Positions 12,001 through 23,493 of a DNA stretch of 64,000 nucleotides are shown here, one piece after another. The DNA lies in assembly GCA_916048055.1 (NCBI GenBank), contig CAJZHL010000014.1, positions 372,001-436,000 on the forward strand. The letters are read 5' to 3'. A program made the translations under genes and the position numbers. Below the pieces are notes generated by a model. That model searched no databases, was not told the origin of the DNA, and was given only the letters and a program-made list of their open reading frames with translations. The stretch's first letter is position 1; each line of letters starts with the position of its first letter. This DNA comes from Pedinophyceae sp. YPF-701. Its lineage: Eukaryota; Chlorophyta; Pedinophyceae.

Positions 12001-15000
12001 GTTCTCGCGGGCCCTGTGGTGCGCCAGGCGCTCATGAAGACGATCAACCAGACGGTGCCTTGGGTCCCCGAGCAGCGCCTCGTTCGCGTGACGGCGGCCG
12101 ACGCCGACGCCGTCGAGGTGTTGCAGCGGGACTGCTCCGCGTCGCAGCTCGCGGCGGTCACGTCGGTCTACTTCGCGCACGCACCGGGCCCCTGGTCCGA
12201 GTGCAATGCCACCTGCGGCACCGCGCACCGTTCGCGCGGCACGACGTGCCGCACGTACCAGCAGGACAGCACGGGCGTCCACGTGCCCGTCGGGCCCGCA
12301 CCGGCCGCCCTGTGCGACTCGATGCCGGTCACCTTCCCGCTCGTGGAGAAGTGCCCCGTGCCACCGTGTCTGACCTACTCCGTCCAGGTGCAGGCGAGCG
12401 GGCAGTGCAGCAGGCCGTGCGGCGGCGGAACACAGGTCCCGGTGGTCGCGTGCGTGAACAACCTCGGTCAGCACGTCCACCTGGAGAGCTGCAACAGCAC
12501 CGAGGTCATGCAAGTCATGGCCCCGCAGCCCTGCAACACACAGAACTGCCCGCCGGGCGTCGCCGCGTCGACTTTCGCCGACCTCCCCGCCGCTCGGCTG
12601 TCGTTCGCCGTGGCAGCGTCCGCCGCGGAGAACACGGAGGTCGAGAGCGTGGGCGTGGACGTCATCGCTGGCAACCTCAAGCTGGGAGTCTGGGGGGCCT
12701 GCAACGCCACGTGCGGCGGTGGGGTGTCGACCAGGACCGCCCAGTGTCTCGCGGGGAGCGGACCGGAAGAGCTGCCGCTGGAGCGCTGCTCGCCCTTGTC
12801 GCGGGCGGAGCTGGAGGAGCGGGCGTGCAACGTGCACCCGTGCACCACGCACCGCTGGCGCGTCGGAGCCTGGGGACCCTGCTCGACGAATTGCACGACC
12901 ATCACTCCGCGCGAGCTGGGCGTGTACGACTTCGACGAGGGCTTCAGGCACCGCGACATCAGTTGCGTTGAAGTCGTCGCGGAGGGCGCCGCGCGAGTGC
13001 GCGAGGTGCCGGTCGCCTCGACGCTGTGCCAGGGCCTCGTGCGGCCCACGGACCGCAAGCCTTGCAACAGGTTTGCGTGCGCGGGCAGCCGCCCGTGCGA
13101 CAAGCCGGGCCTGTGCAAGAACGGCGCAACGTGCGCGGACGACGCGGCGAACCCGCGCGGCTTCGTGTGCAACTGCCCCGGGGCGCCCCACTACCACGGA
13201 ACGTTCTGCGAGACCCCGACCTTCTGCACGGGCGCGATGGCCATGCTCTTCGAGACCGGGAAGGAGGGCTGCTGCACTACGGGCGTCGTGAACCGCTACG
13301 GATGGTGCTGCACGGGCAACGAGCCCGCGCTCGATAGCAGAGGGATCTGCTGCGAGCGGTCGAGGATCGACGGCTGCGGTATCTGCGGCGGCAGGGGCGG
13401 CGGGTTCGACGCGGCGGGCGAGTGCTGCGAGGGCACGATCGACGCGCTGGGCAACTGCTGCCCGGCGCCGCTGCACACCGACGAGTGCGGGAGGTGCGGA
13501 GGCAACAACTACGGCTGCGACATCCGCGTGCCGATCTCCTCCGACCTGCCCGGCCTCGTGGCGCGCACCGCGGCGAACCTCGCGATTCGCCGGGACAGGC
13601 TGCGCATCGAGATCATCCAGGGCATCGGGATCAACCTCGTGGTCGAGAACCCCGAGGACGGCGGGCGGGACAACGTCGTCACCGCGGCGGAGGTCACGCT
13701 GGCCAGCCAGATGGCCGTGTCCACCATCGTCGCCCAGCTCGAGGGCTCCGGGCGGCGTTCTGTGCTGCAGACGGACACCACTCTGCTAGGGTTCGCGGTC
13801 CCCGTCGGGACCTGCGGCAACGGCCTGTGCGAGCACGCGGGGGAGAGGCTCGTCGTCGGGAGCAACGGTCCCATCCAGGGCTGCCTTTGGAGCCCCTCTT
13901 GGACGACCCTGGAGCCCGACTGCGCGACGGTCAGCGTCGTGTGCCCGGACCCCGCGAACACGGGCTTCCAGTGCTCCGGCCGCGGCGCGTGCGTGGCGGC
14001 CAAGGACGTGGCGGCCTCGCAGTACCCCAGCAACTACCCCGACTTCATGCACCTGGTCTCCGAGTGCTCCTGTCTGGCGCCCTACGACGGGCCGGGGTGC
14101 GAGGAGTGCGCCGAGGGCTGGTCCGAGGTCCCGGGATCTCGCGCCGCGGGCCTCGTGCTGTGCACCGGCGGCGACGGTTGGCCGCCCTTCGCGATCGCTG
14201 GGTCGGACGCGGAGGACCCGGGCCTCCCAGATGAAGATGAACGCATTATCGTCGGAGTAACGCTGCTGCTCGTGCTGCTGGTCGGATCCGCGGCGCTGTC
14301 GCTGGCGCTCGTCTGGTGGGCGCTGTCTTTCCCGAGAGCGGCGCCTGCCGCCGGCGTCGACGACAAGAGCAGGCAGAAGCGCGACGGCGAGGAGACCCCG
14401 CAGGCGATCGCGTGGGCGAAGCTTCACCTCGACGATCGTGATCCGGCGCGCGAGGGATCCAACGGAGCATGGGGTGTCGTCGAGGCTGGGAAGCTCGGTC
14501 TTGTTGTCGGCCCAGCGAGCCTGACGTCGCGTCTCATGGAGTGCCTCGTGCACAAGAGAAAGACCGCCGACGACGACCGCGTCGCCTGCCGGTGCGCGGC
14601 CGTGGTCGACGTCGCTGCGGCATCCGTCGATGCCGCGCCGCCCGGTCTGTCGTTCCTGCGCGCCGTGCAGCGCCAGGCCGACCTGTGCATGGACATGCGC
14701 TACAACGCCAAGGAACGGGCCGTCCGCGCGAGGAGGGCCATCGAGTCCCTGGGGCTCGGCGACGTCGTGGATGCGCGCGTCCCTGTCGGTCCGGAGGGCG
14801 AGTGGATGCGGCGCGCCGTCGTCATCGCCGGCGCCATCCTCGCTGATCCATCCGAGGTGCTCCTTGCGTCACCGTTCGACGGCGCCCCGGCCAAGGCGGA
14901 GCCGAAGATCTCGGCGCTTCTCGCCGCAGCGACTGCGAACGGGTCCCGCACGGTTCTGGCCACGGCGGCGGAGGCCTCCGCGACGAGGACCGCTGACGTG

Positions 15001-17007
15001 GCCACCCTCGTCGTTGTGGGCGACGACGGGCAGACGAGGCTGTGCGGACCGGCCAAGAGCGCGCACGCTGAGGCGCTGAAGAGGCTGGCGGCGACCGCCC
15101 AGGATCCGGACGCCCGCGCCGAGCACCTCCTGCAGGCTGCTGCGTGGAGCTGCGTGGGGCTCGACGCACATGCAGGCGATGCCCGGGGAGGGATCAGCTT
15201 CGCGCGGTGCTACGAACTTGCCGCCGCGGGCCGGTCGACGACGCCCGTCGACGGCATGAGGCGCGTGCCGTTCTTCCGCCAGGTCGCCGTCCACCTGGCC
15301 ACGTCGTTGCGCACAGGCTGGGTCGGACTGGTGCTGGCGCTCGCGGCGTGCCTCGGGGCCGGCATCGGCATCGGCCTCGTGCTGCTGGACTCCGCGGGCA
15401 CCAGGCCCGAAGACGTCGCTGACCGTGTCCACGCCATCGTCATGTCTGCGCTCGTCGGTGCGCTGCTGGCCCACGCCGCCGTGTTCCGTAGCGCACAGCC
15501 GCGCGGAAGCGAACCGCCCTCGCGGCCGGACGCGGCGCGGCTCTTTGCGCGCTGGGCGACGGACGCCACGCTGTCTCTCGCCCCGGCGCTGATCCTAGCG
15601 ATCACGGTGTACCTGATCGCGGGCTTCGTGGGGTCCTTCCCGCGCTGGAACCTGTGGCTGACGGGGCTCGCTCTCGGAGTGTTCGCGTCGTTTGGTTGCA
15701 CGCGCGCCCTCGCGGCCGTCCTGCCGTCGTCCGCGGCCCAGCTGGCGTCGCTGGTGGTGATTCTCGCTGGCGTGACGCTGTCCGGGGCGGCAGGGCGCGA
15801 CTTCAGCGCTATGCCCCGCGGCGTCCGGCTGCTGTCGCACGCGCTGCCGATCCCGTGGGCCGTGCGTGCGATGGCGACGGCTGAGCTGGCAGGGCGCGTC
15901 GCGGACCCCAACTGCGTCTCGGAGGCCACCTCCCCGCTGTCGGTCGGCCTCACGCTGCGGGCGTTCGTCCTCGGGACAAGCGACGCCCTCATCAGCGTGC
16001 CACGATGCGAGAGCGGCGACGATTCGCTGTCGCGTCTCGGCCTGCGCGCGACCACGGCACCGGAGGCCCTCGCGATCCTCGCAAGCATCGCCGTCGTCGC
16101 GCAGCTCTTCGCCATGTCTGTGGCCGTGCTGACGTACGTGATGCGCCGCCGGTTCTCCACGCCGCGCCGGGGCGTGGCAGTGCTGCCGAGCGACATGCTG
16201 AAGGAAGCCGCACGCATGTACAACGTCAACAAGGGTCCGAGCATCGTTGCGCCGCTGCCAGGGGCCAGGTCGTCGCTGCCCCTCGGGGGGTCCGGCACCG
16301 CCCCGTCGTCGGGCCGCCAAACCCCTCGGAGCGGGTCGCAACTTGCCCCGTCGTCTGGTCGGCGCACCCCTCGGGCCAGGACGAACCTGGCCGCGGAGCT
16401 GGCTTCCCTGGGCAGCGGCGGCCTGGCACCGCCGTCGCGGAAGCCCTCGACGATGAGGAGCGGGGCCTCGGACCTCCAGAGGGCGTCGAGTCTGGCCTCT
16501 GCGCTCTCGACGCACCAGGGCCACGGCGAGCTCACGGACCGCGGGCTGATGCTCGGCCTCACTGCGCCCGAGGGGCCGCGCAGCGCACGGGGCGAACCTG
16601 GCGCTCGGCAGGCATCGCGTCCGGCGAGCGCCGCGGGCGACGGGCAGCTGTGCGACCCAGTCGCAATGAAGGACTCCAGAGCCAGCAGCATGAACGAGCG
16701 AGGAGCCGCGCGACGCCCGCCCTCTGGCGACCCGGCCCGGGGCCACACGCACACCGAGGGCGCTCCTCTGGCTGCCAACGTCCAGGACGTGCCCGCCGAG
16801 GCGCCCAGTCAGCTGCGCCCTCCGATCCACAAGGGGCCAAGCAATGCCCAGCTCCAGGCCTCCGCGCGAGAGCCGCTCGAGGAGAACATCTCTACCATCG
16901 ACGTGCCTGACGAGGAGCTGCCGCGTCCGCGCGCGGCGCCCTCCGCGGACGACGTCGTGCCTTTCGCCGAGGCGCAGCAGGAGAGGCCTGGGGACGCGAC
17001 GAACTGA
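1..17007 (+). CDS. Giant modular surface protein with thrombospondin/EGF ectodomain and degenerate ABCG-type transporter (5' partial)
   Basis: Five exons keep phase 0 throughout: 1-2076 (open at the left edge), 2223-2888, 3057-3818, 3943-4605, 4756-17007, giving at least 5472 residues. In order: a PA14-like beta region (also repeated near 5000-5230), four copies of an unknown ~210-residue domain, Thr/Pro linkers, five lectin-like repeats (nt 5390-8620), a long beta-rich region, an Ala-rich helical stretch with Lys/Arg (10430-10930), four thrombospondin type-1 repeats (12180-13080), EGF and CC-rich modules (13090-14130), and one membrane span (14240-14335). Then follows a segment aligning with an ABCG nucleotide-binding domain whose motifs are all lost (14440-15130), six hydrophobic spans with ABC2-membrane character (15270-16150), and a Ser/Pro/Arg-rich tail. 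Many N-x-S/T sites fit a glycosylated ectodomain. Role unknown; adhesion or sensing is inference. The exon structure and single frame across 12 kb are well supported. Confidence 0.88.
1438..4605 (+). repeat. Four tandem exonic repeats of an unknown domain with paired introns
   Basis: Copies start near 1438, 2256, 3180 and 3976 and end exactly at exon ends 2076, 2888, 3818 and 4605, each closing on an AAG codon before a GTGCGT or GTGCGA donor. Each encodes about 210 residues with a conserved core including SMVVEWQLGNSTDM and a Cys pair in FGCGNDVDCYGFGNF. Introns 1 and 3 (2077-2222, 3819-3942) resemble each other, as do introns 2 and 4 (2889-3056, 4606-4755). The unit of duplication was therefore probably two exons plus two introns. 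Confidence 0.92.
3088..3175 (+). repeat. 15-bp minisatellite coding a Thr/Ala/Pro linker
   Basis: A 15-bp unit (gctacgactgctcct) is repeated about four times in exon 3, encoding ATTAP repeats. A similar Thr/Pro-rich linker is encoded at 1330-1430. Such linkers are typical of O-glycosylated stalks between extracellular domains. Confidence 0.85.
4807..4960 (+). repeat. 48-bp minisatellite coding a Thr/Ser/Pro linker
   Basis: At the start of exon 5 a 48-bp unit beginning acgacggcgggaccgacaac occurs about 2.5 times. It encodes TTAGPTTPQGSTTPSP-like repeats, a mucin-like stalk after the fourth domain copy. Confidence 0.85.
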
Positions 17008-17444
17008 CGGGTCGTCGACGCCGATGCATGCCAGCCCGTGGGTCACGGGTGCACGAACCCTCGACGTGAACGTCGCAGTCGGAAGGGGACTGTTGAATCA
17101 TCGACGTGTCGAACAGCACCCGCACAACAACATATTGCATTAAATTTTTTCCGCTGATCCAATGCGCACTAATAGTTGTCTTGTTCCAGGATCTCGCGAT
17201 TGCACATCTCGAACACGATCGTCAAGCTCTGGCTGCGAGCGCACGTGCGCGTTCTCAGCGAGTGACACCTTCGGGCAGTCTTCCAGAGAGGTCCGCAGCT
17301 GCACGAGACAAGACGGCGGGTGGCGTGCCACCTTTGCACGCCCTGCCTGCCTCAAGAGTGACGCTTGCGATGTGAACCCGCAAGGACACCCAACTCATGA
17401 CTCGCGCGCCTCACTCGGTCATCTATGTACGCGCTCCCCTCCCC
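17008..17444. other. Convergent intergenic spacer
   Basis: This lies between the stop of the giant gene and the stop of the minus-strand prolyl hydroxylase. It holds an unusually AT-rich patch at about 17126-17160 (attaaatttttt) in otherwise GC-rich sequence, likely 3' UTR or polyadenylation sequence for one or both genes. No gene is seen. Confidence 0.5.
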
Positions 17445-18776
17445 TCATGCGCGCAAAAACGGCGCCGAACGCACCCACTTCGTCGCGACGACCTTGTCGC
17501 CGGCCATGGGCGGACAGCCCGCGTGGCGTGCTCCAGGGTCCGGCACGGCCGGACCTTCCCCGCCAGGCACATAGGACCAGAACACGAGGGCGTCCCCGGC
17601 CTCCGGCTGCACGATCAGGGCGCCCGAGCCCGGTTCGCAGTAGCTGGGAGCTGTGCGAGCCACGGCGCGCGTTGGCAGGGTCGGCAGCGGAAACGGCGGC
17701 CCGTCCCGAGGTGCGTCCTCCTGCTGCGACGTGGACACCGCACGTGGTCGCGCCGGGGGTGGAGGGACGGGGCGGGGGCTCGCTGCGTTGCCGCGACCGA
17801 GCACTGCGAAGGGGAACGAGGTGCCCCCGCCCTCCGTCGCTGCCTGCAGGTAGACGATGACCGTCGCCACGCGGTCCCCACAGGCCGGACCGCCAGCACC
17901 CGGTCCGCACTCGGGTCCCCCGGCTCGCTGCAACGAGAAGAGAGCGATGGCGTGCCGCGCCGGCGTGAGGGCGCGGCGAGGTTCTCAGGCCGCGCGGATG
18001 CCGTGGCATGGCACTCATTGATGTCCCATATTGCTCTGGGCTCTCCTCACCTTGAGGAACTCGACGCACGCGCCCGACACCTCGTCGCCGGGATCCAGCG
18101 GACGGCAGCTGTCCATGTGCATCGCGTACTGCTCCCCCGGGCCGTACCGCAGGACGTGAAGACTCTCCCCGTGGTCGCGGGGCAGGCCAATCAGCTCGTG
18201 GACGCGCGCGTCGATGGCGTCGACGACCTCGTCCTTGCGACCCGACCTCCTGTTCAGAAACGCGCCCCTGCTCGTGCGTGCGGTCGACAGCGTGTCCGTC
18301 GCGACGACCTCGGACTGCTGCAGGATGTCGTCGGCCAGCGCCACGAGGTGGTCGCACTCGCGCGGGGACAGGAAGCCCCGCACGAGCACCAGGCGAGGAG
18401 ACCTGGGACTCAGGACCTCTGCTCGCGGGTGCCGGAGCGCCGCCGCTTCGACGGCCTCCCACGACAGGGAGTCCCATGGCGCGCTTCCAGGGCCGGACTC
18501 CGGGGGCATCCGCGCTTGACCTTGCGCGGGAACCGTCGACGGGTGGCTGGAGAAGACGCGTGCGACTGTTGCGAAGCTGACTCGGGCCGCCCTCGACCCG
18601 CTGCCGTCTCTCTGGAACGCAGCGAAGCCCGAGGCGAGCAGGAGCATCGAGAGGACCGACACGAGGACGATCAGGACGATCAGTGCCAGAACGACACGGT
18701 CCCCCCACACCGCCGCGGGGTTGTGGCTGTTCGAGACGATCCGGCGGCGGCGCGTGCGCTGCTGCTGCTTGGCCAT
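17445..18776 (-). CDS. P4H: Prolyl 4-hydroxylase, type II membrane form
   Basis: 2-oxoglutarate/Fe(II) dioxygenase that hydroxylates peptidyl proline, expected in the ER/Golgi lumen. Two exons: 18776-18051 and 17927-17445 (donor AAG|GTGAGG, acceptor TTGCAG, phase 0), 402 residues. The start MAKQQQRTRRRR followed by one long hydrophobic span matches the signal anchor of plant P4Hs; an upstream TTG in the open frame is not needed. The iron ligands are visible as HMD in YAMHMDS at the end of exon 1 and the distal His in ARHAGCPPMAGDK, with the 2-oxoglutarate-binding Lys in that same motif. GDALVFW and VATKWVR are family hallmarks. A Pro-rich insertion of about 50 residues sits between TSFPFA and the ALIVQPEAGD strand. 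Hydroxyproline is needed for algal wall glycoproteins (known); the target here is not visible. Confidence 0.93.
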
Positions 18777-19086
18777 CTTGGGCGCGTCGACCCGCGCTCG
18801 TGCGGTGTTTTCGGGACGTTGCAAAGCAATGATTTCCAAACTCGATATCTGAGCGCCGATTTCCGGTGTCTACAGTCGCGTGCGCCCGAGCAGCAAGCTG
18901 GAAACGGCCCACTTGCCCTTCGACAGGCGTCCTCTCACGCTCTCAATCACCTGGTGCTCAACTCTGCTCTCACAGGACGCGGAATGCGCTGGACGTGATC
19001 CCGGACCATCGGACGTGTGGCCGAGATGCGTGCCAGTGCCCCGGCCGCGCACGGACCCCTCCAAGAACTCCTCCCCCCCTCCTTAC
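18777..19086. other. Spacer between sulfotransferase 3' end and P4H 5' end
   Basis: 310 bp, likely carrying the P4H promoter and the 3' UTR of the upstream minus-strand gene. No coding signal seen. Confidence 0.4.
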
Positions 19087-20737
19087 TCAGCGCCAGCCCG
19101 CGTCCGACTCCAGGTAGTGGCTGTTCGCCCCCTTCTCCGCCAGGTCCTTCGTGACCGCAGCGCGCGCCTCCTGCACGTCGGGAGGCCCCGGGGACGCCCT
19201 CGGTCGACGCGGCACTTCCACCGTCGTCGCACGCCATGCCGGTCACGCGCCGCGCCGCACCTCTATCGACCGCGGGCACCGCATGCCAGCGATGCGCTCG
19301 CACGTGTCCGCCGGGAACGCCGCGTGGAAGGCCGCGTAGTGCTCCGGCAGGAACATGTGTGGCCACGTGTACTTGCCCGGGTTGCGGGACGTGGCGTGCC
19401 CCTCGGTCTGCGCGCCCCGCGTCACGTCGTAGTTGCCGAACGACTGGTCCGTCGTCTCGGGGTCGAGCTGCGAGGAGATGGGCGCGAGAGGTCGCAACGG
19501 AGGCGCACGGCGACGCAGGCCGGTGCGGGCGCGGGCGGAGCGGACGCCCACCTGCAGCCACGCGGCGATCCTCTCCGCCGCCGCGGACATGTCAGCGACC
19601 ACGTCCTCCAGCTGCATCGTGACGAACCTGGGGTCGCCGTAGTTCCACCTGCGCCCACAACGGCGCGCGGGCGCCGCAACCGTCGCCTCCGGCTCTCGCG
19701 GCGGTTCTCGCGCACCCTGCGCCGGCGCACGTCTGGGACTCGCCTGTACATCTCCTGTATCGTGTCCCAGGCCGACCCCTCCTGCATCTCGAAGAGGAGG
19801 CCGGCCGGGGGCGACAGGGACTTCAAGTGGGCCTGGTAGGTCAGGTTGCCGAGCTCGGGGAGCGGGACGTGCACCCACGCCTCGTCCGTGACGAGGTGGT
19901 ACCGGTAGCAGGAGCACACGACCTCGAACGGGTGCCGAACGGCGTGAATACCCCTGCGACGAGGACGTGTGTGGCTCGTGGGGCCCCAGAGGGGGGCGAG
20001 CACGGCGCGACGGGGGACCTGGGGGGCGAGATGTGCGGAGCCTTGCATCGAAGCACCTGACGTGGCTCAGCCCCGCGATCTTCCAGGCCTGGGAGTGGTC
20101 TTCGAACAGGAAATCCCCGGGGCAGGGCGCATCCTTCCCTTGCATGGCCGCGAGGCCCTCCGCTGCGGCGCGGTTCGGGGCGCGGAGCGATCGCTGCGGA
20201 ACGACACGGCGACGATCTAGCGGCGACGGCGGGTTGCAGGTCCTCACCGGGGTCGGAGACGTTGTGAAAGCGCAGTCCAGCCACTCCTGCGATCTCTTCA
20301 AACACGTTGCGCAGGAGGACCGTGCCGGTCTTGTGGTGGCTCAGAACGACGCGGTACGGGTCGGCTCGTGACGCCCCGACGCAGTGCGCGGGCAGGTCGG
20401 GATCCGCGACGTCGCTGGAGGCTTGTTGATCGCTGCGCCCAACAGCGGATCGGCGGAAGGGCCGAGCCACGACCACGGCGTCGTCGACGGACCGCTCGCG
20501 AACCTGCTCCAGGGCAACGCCGAGCAGCAGGACTCCGATCAGAACGACTCCGACGCCCTCCTGCACGGAATCGCGGCCACCTTGACCGAAACATGACCGC
20601 GGGGAGCACGACGTTCGCGGGTTTCGAGGCAGGCGCGCGACAAGACGGGCTCCGTGATCCGTCCCGATCGCGTTCGCGGAACGCGCGGCCCTCGGATCGC
20701 GGTGGGGCGATGCGAGTCGCACAGGAACAGCCGGCAT
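19087..20737 (-). CDS. PAPS-dependent sulfotransferase, putative Golgi type II membrane enzyme
   Basis: Six phase-consistent exons: 20737-20248, 20162-20057, 19953-19750, 19648-19552, 19467-19261, 19170-19087; 395 residues. The 5'-phosphosulfate loop is visible in VVLSHHKTGT, and the 3'-phosphate region in GIHAVRHPFEVVCSCYRYH, which only appears after joining exons 2 and 3. MQLEDVVADM and WLQ follow as in other sulfotransferases. A hydrophobic stretch (GVGVVLIGVLLLGVALEQV) about 57 residues from the chosen ATG fits a signal anchor. The last exon, ending in HYLESDAGWR, was recognised by phase and composition. The start is uncertain because the frame stays open further upstream. The acceptor substrate (carbohydrate or protein tyrosine) cannot be told. 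It sits directly upstream of P4H on the same strand. Confidence 0.85.
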
Positions 20738-21128
20738 ACCGCTGCAGCTTGGGGGGCGCGCAGCTGACCTGCAGCGTTCCGGCTCGAAGCCGGTACATGG
20801 CGTCAGTGTTTGTGCGATTCTGCCCTGGATCGCCGACACCCTGCCAGAAGATCCACGCCGGGCACGGAGCGAAACAAGACCCTGACTGACTGACAATTGC
20901 TGCAACACCCCCCCCCCGCAAGCTGCTGCACGGACTGACGTCGTTCGTGCTCGGCCGCTCCGGGGACACGGCCGTCGCGAGTGTACCTGCAGTACCCACT
21001 CAGCGGGTAGACGCTCGTTCCCAACGCAGACGCATGCAGCGCGCTCACACGCGGTGTGGCCTTTGGCACGCAGCTACCTCCCACGGGAGCACGTCAAGCG
21101 CGCATCAGGGCGTGCTGCGCGGCCGCTG
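20738..21128. other. Spacer with poly-C tract
   Basis: This lies between the LRR gene stop and the sulfotransferase start. It has a run of C residues at about 20907-20918 and, near 21027-21075, sequence weakly similar to the edges of the LRR duplication (gcatgcagcg and following). No gene is seen. Confidence 0.4.
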
Positions 21129-23493
21129 TCACAGGTCGTGCGTGCACCACTTGCGCCCGTCTCGCGTGAGCTCGACGCTCCGTCCAATCATCCTCGACAG
21201 GATGACATGCGCCCACTTCGCATCGTCGCTGCGCTCCGTCATGTCGTACATGTCGCCCTCGAAGTCCATCGCACGCAGCAGGGGCATCGACACGACCTTG
21301 CTGCTCGCCGCCCACACAGCGTCGTCCTGCTGATTCGCTTTGCCCGAGTCAGTGTCGTACACCATGATGAGCTCGAGCGCCGGCATCGAACTCGGCAAAG
21401 TGAGCGGGCTGAGAGTGAGCTCTCGAAGGCGTGACACCGCCCCAGCCGGAACCTCCTCCAAGTCGCACGAAGGCACCACGAGCACCTCCAGCGCGGGCAT
21501 GTGCTCCGGCAGCTTCGAAAAGTTGCTTGCGAGCGCGTTGAGCTTGACGAGCGCAAGGGCGCTCGACTGTGGCAGAGCGTTCTCGTGAAGGTTTCCGCAG
21601 CCGTTGATGTCGAGGTCCTGCAACCGATGCATGTGACCTGGAACGCTCCTCAGGTGCGAGTCTTCCGCCTTGAGGACCCGCACGTTCGCCGCGCTGCTCG
21701 CCGGCAGGAAGTCGTCGCGCGGGTCGCACAGTGTGACGTCGAGCTCCTCGAGGGCCGACATCCCCTCGGGCAGCTGCTCGAGCCAGCTGTCGGCCGCGTT
21801 GAGCTTGCGGAGCGCGCGGCGGCTCGACTCGGGGAGGAACTCCACTGCAAGGTTCTCGCAGCCCTCGATGTCGAGCACCTCGAGACGATGCATGTCCTCC
21901 GGGACCCTCCGCAGATCGGACTTCCCCGCCGCGAGGATGCGCACGTTCGCAGCGCTGCTCGCGGGAAGGAAGTCCTCGTGCAGCCATTCGCAGCGCTGCA
22001 TGTCGAGCTCCTCGAGGGCCGACATCCCCTCGGGCAGCTGCGCCAGCGAGCTGTCGGCCGCGTTGAGCTTGCGGAGCGCGCGGCGGCTCGACTCGGGGAG
22101 GAACTCAACGGCAAGGTTCTCGCAGCCCTCGATGTCGAGCACTGCAAGCCGTGCCATGCCCTCGGGGATCGAGGAGATGTCCGGGCCATACAGGCTCAGC
22201 TCCTCGATGCGCGCTGCGACGCTCGGCGGCAGCCAGCCTGTCGTCGACAGCTGCCCAGTGTTCACCGTGCGCAGCTGGATGCACCGGAGGCCCGTCATGT
22301 CCGGCGTGATGAACGAGCCTCCGGGATACAGGAGGCCGGACAGCCGCGCGATCGACGACGCAAGCTCCACGTCCGAGCCCGCCCACCAGTGCGGGCACGG
22401 GTCATTGCGCCCGGGCTGCACGGGCTGCGTCCAGCCGATCAGGCCCCGAGCAGGCTTGCCGCAGCCCCCCAGAGAGCCTCCGGACACCCTCTCGAAGAGC
22501 TTGGACCCCATCCGCGTGCCGAGGTCGCGTCCCACCGCCGTCCAGCGCGCCGCCGAGCTGCTGTCCAGCACTGCCCACAGCATCGCGGACGACGTGGCGG
22601 CGAGGGCGACCTTGTCCGCGTCAGGCAGCCCGGCGACGGCCGGCCCGAGCAGCCCCAGCAGCGCGCACGTCTCGATCGCCGCGTCCTGCACCCTGCGCTC
22701 GCAACACATGCCACGCGCTGGTGACGGTGAGGCCCGCCAGTGTGTGTGGTGCGCAGCACCGAGGCCGGCGGTCGCGGTGCCGGCAGCGAGGTGTACCGCG
22801 CGCGGCTGCCCGGCCGTCGTGCGAGCTGCTCACCTGGCCTCGCCGTCGTCGGCGCGCGGCATCTTGTGCGGCCTCGTCGTTGGAGCCTCTCCAGCCGCCT
22901 GCGCAGACACCGCACGGGACGCGCACGTGTGACGTCCAGCACCGCACTCGACCACGCCAGCACCTCCCGGCCTGCACCAGCGTCGTCCCACAGCAACAAG
23001 CACTGCTACTCGATCGCTGCCAACCACCACAGCGCGCACCTGGTCGGTCGCGGTGCATCGCCGGCCCGCGCCCAGAGGGAGCGGCGCCAGTACCGCGACG
23101 CCGTGTGTCTCGTGCGCGTCAGCGCCTGGCTCCCCGCCGGCCCCAGCGCCCCCTCCGCGCCCGGCCGCGACCGCCTGCTCCAGCGCAGCGTCCAGCGCTC
23201 TCGACAGGTCCCGCACGACCGCGGGGAGGCGCGCGCGGCCCGCGACTGCGTGCTCCGCCGCCGCTGCCGCGTTGACGGCGGCCAGCACCGCACTCAGCTG
23301 CCGCTTCAGCGTCCCCTCCCACTCCTGCGGCGCACAGCACGCCCGCTCCGCGCTGAGACGAGCGCACGCGAATGGCGGCGGTGCGAGGAGGTGTGGTGGA
23401 GTGCGGGCGCACCTGGACGGCGCTCTGGGTAGCGAGCGACTCGCGGAGCGGCTCAGGCGTCCCGGTACGGGGCGGAGTGTCCTCGTGCGGCAT
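21129..23493 (-). CDS. Leucine-rich repeat protein A (tandem pair)
   Basis: Four exons: 23493-23413, 23324-23040, 22898-22834, 22692-21129; 664 residues. The short first exon starts MPHEDTPP. Exon 2 is Ala-rich and helical, exon 3 is 21 codons, and exon 4 carries a conserved non-LRR domain and then LRRs. Repeats alternate a form like RLEVLDIEGCENL with a form like ALRKLNAADSSLAQLPEGM, followed by a C-terminal cap ending near 21129. Phases are 0, 0 and 2 at the three introns, and the same structure fits copy B exactly. No signal peptide, membrane span or NB-ARC is seen, so a cytosolic protein-binding role is inferred. An internal duplication of about two repeat pairs separates it from copy B. 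Confidence 0.82.

Noticed and set aside
4960-17007. Reading frame from 4960 as a complete 4015-residue protein
   Set aside because: The frame continues upstream to the 4755/4756 acceptor and joins four earlier exons in phase 0; the Met at 4960 lies inside a Thr/Pro linker.
20780-20830. Possible tRNA from ccggctcgaagccgg
   Set aside because: The stem closes on a 5-base loop and no acceptor, D or anticodon arm can be drawn around it.
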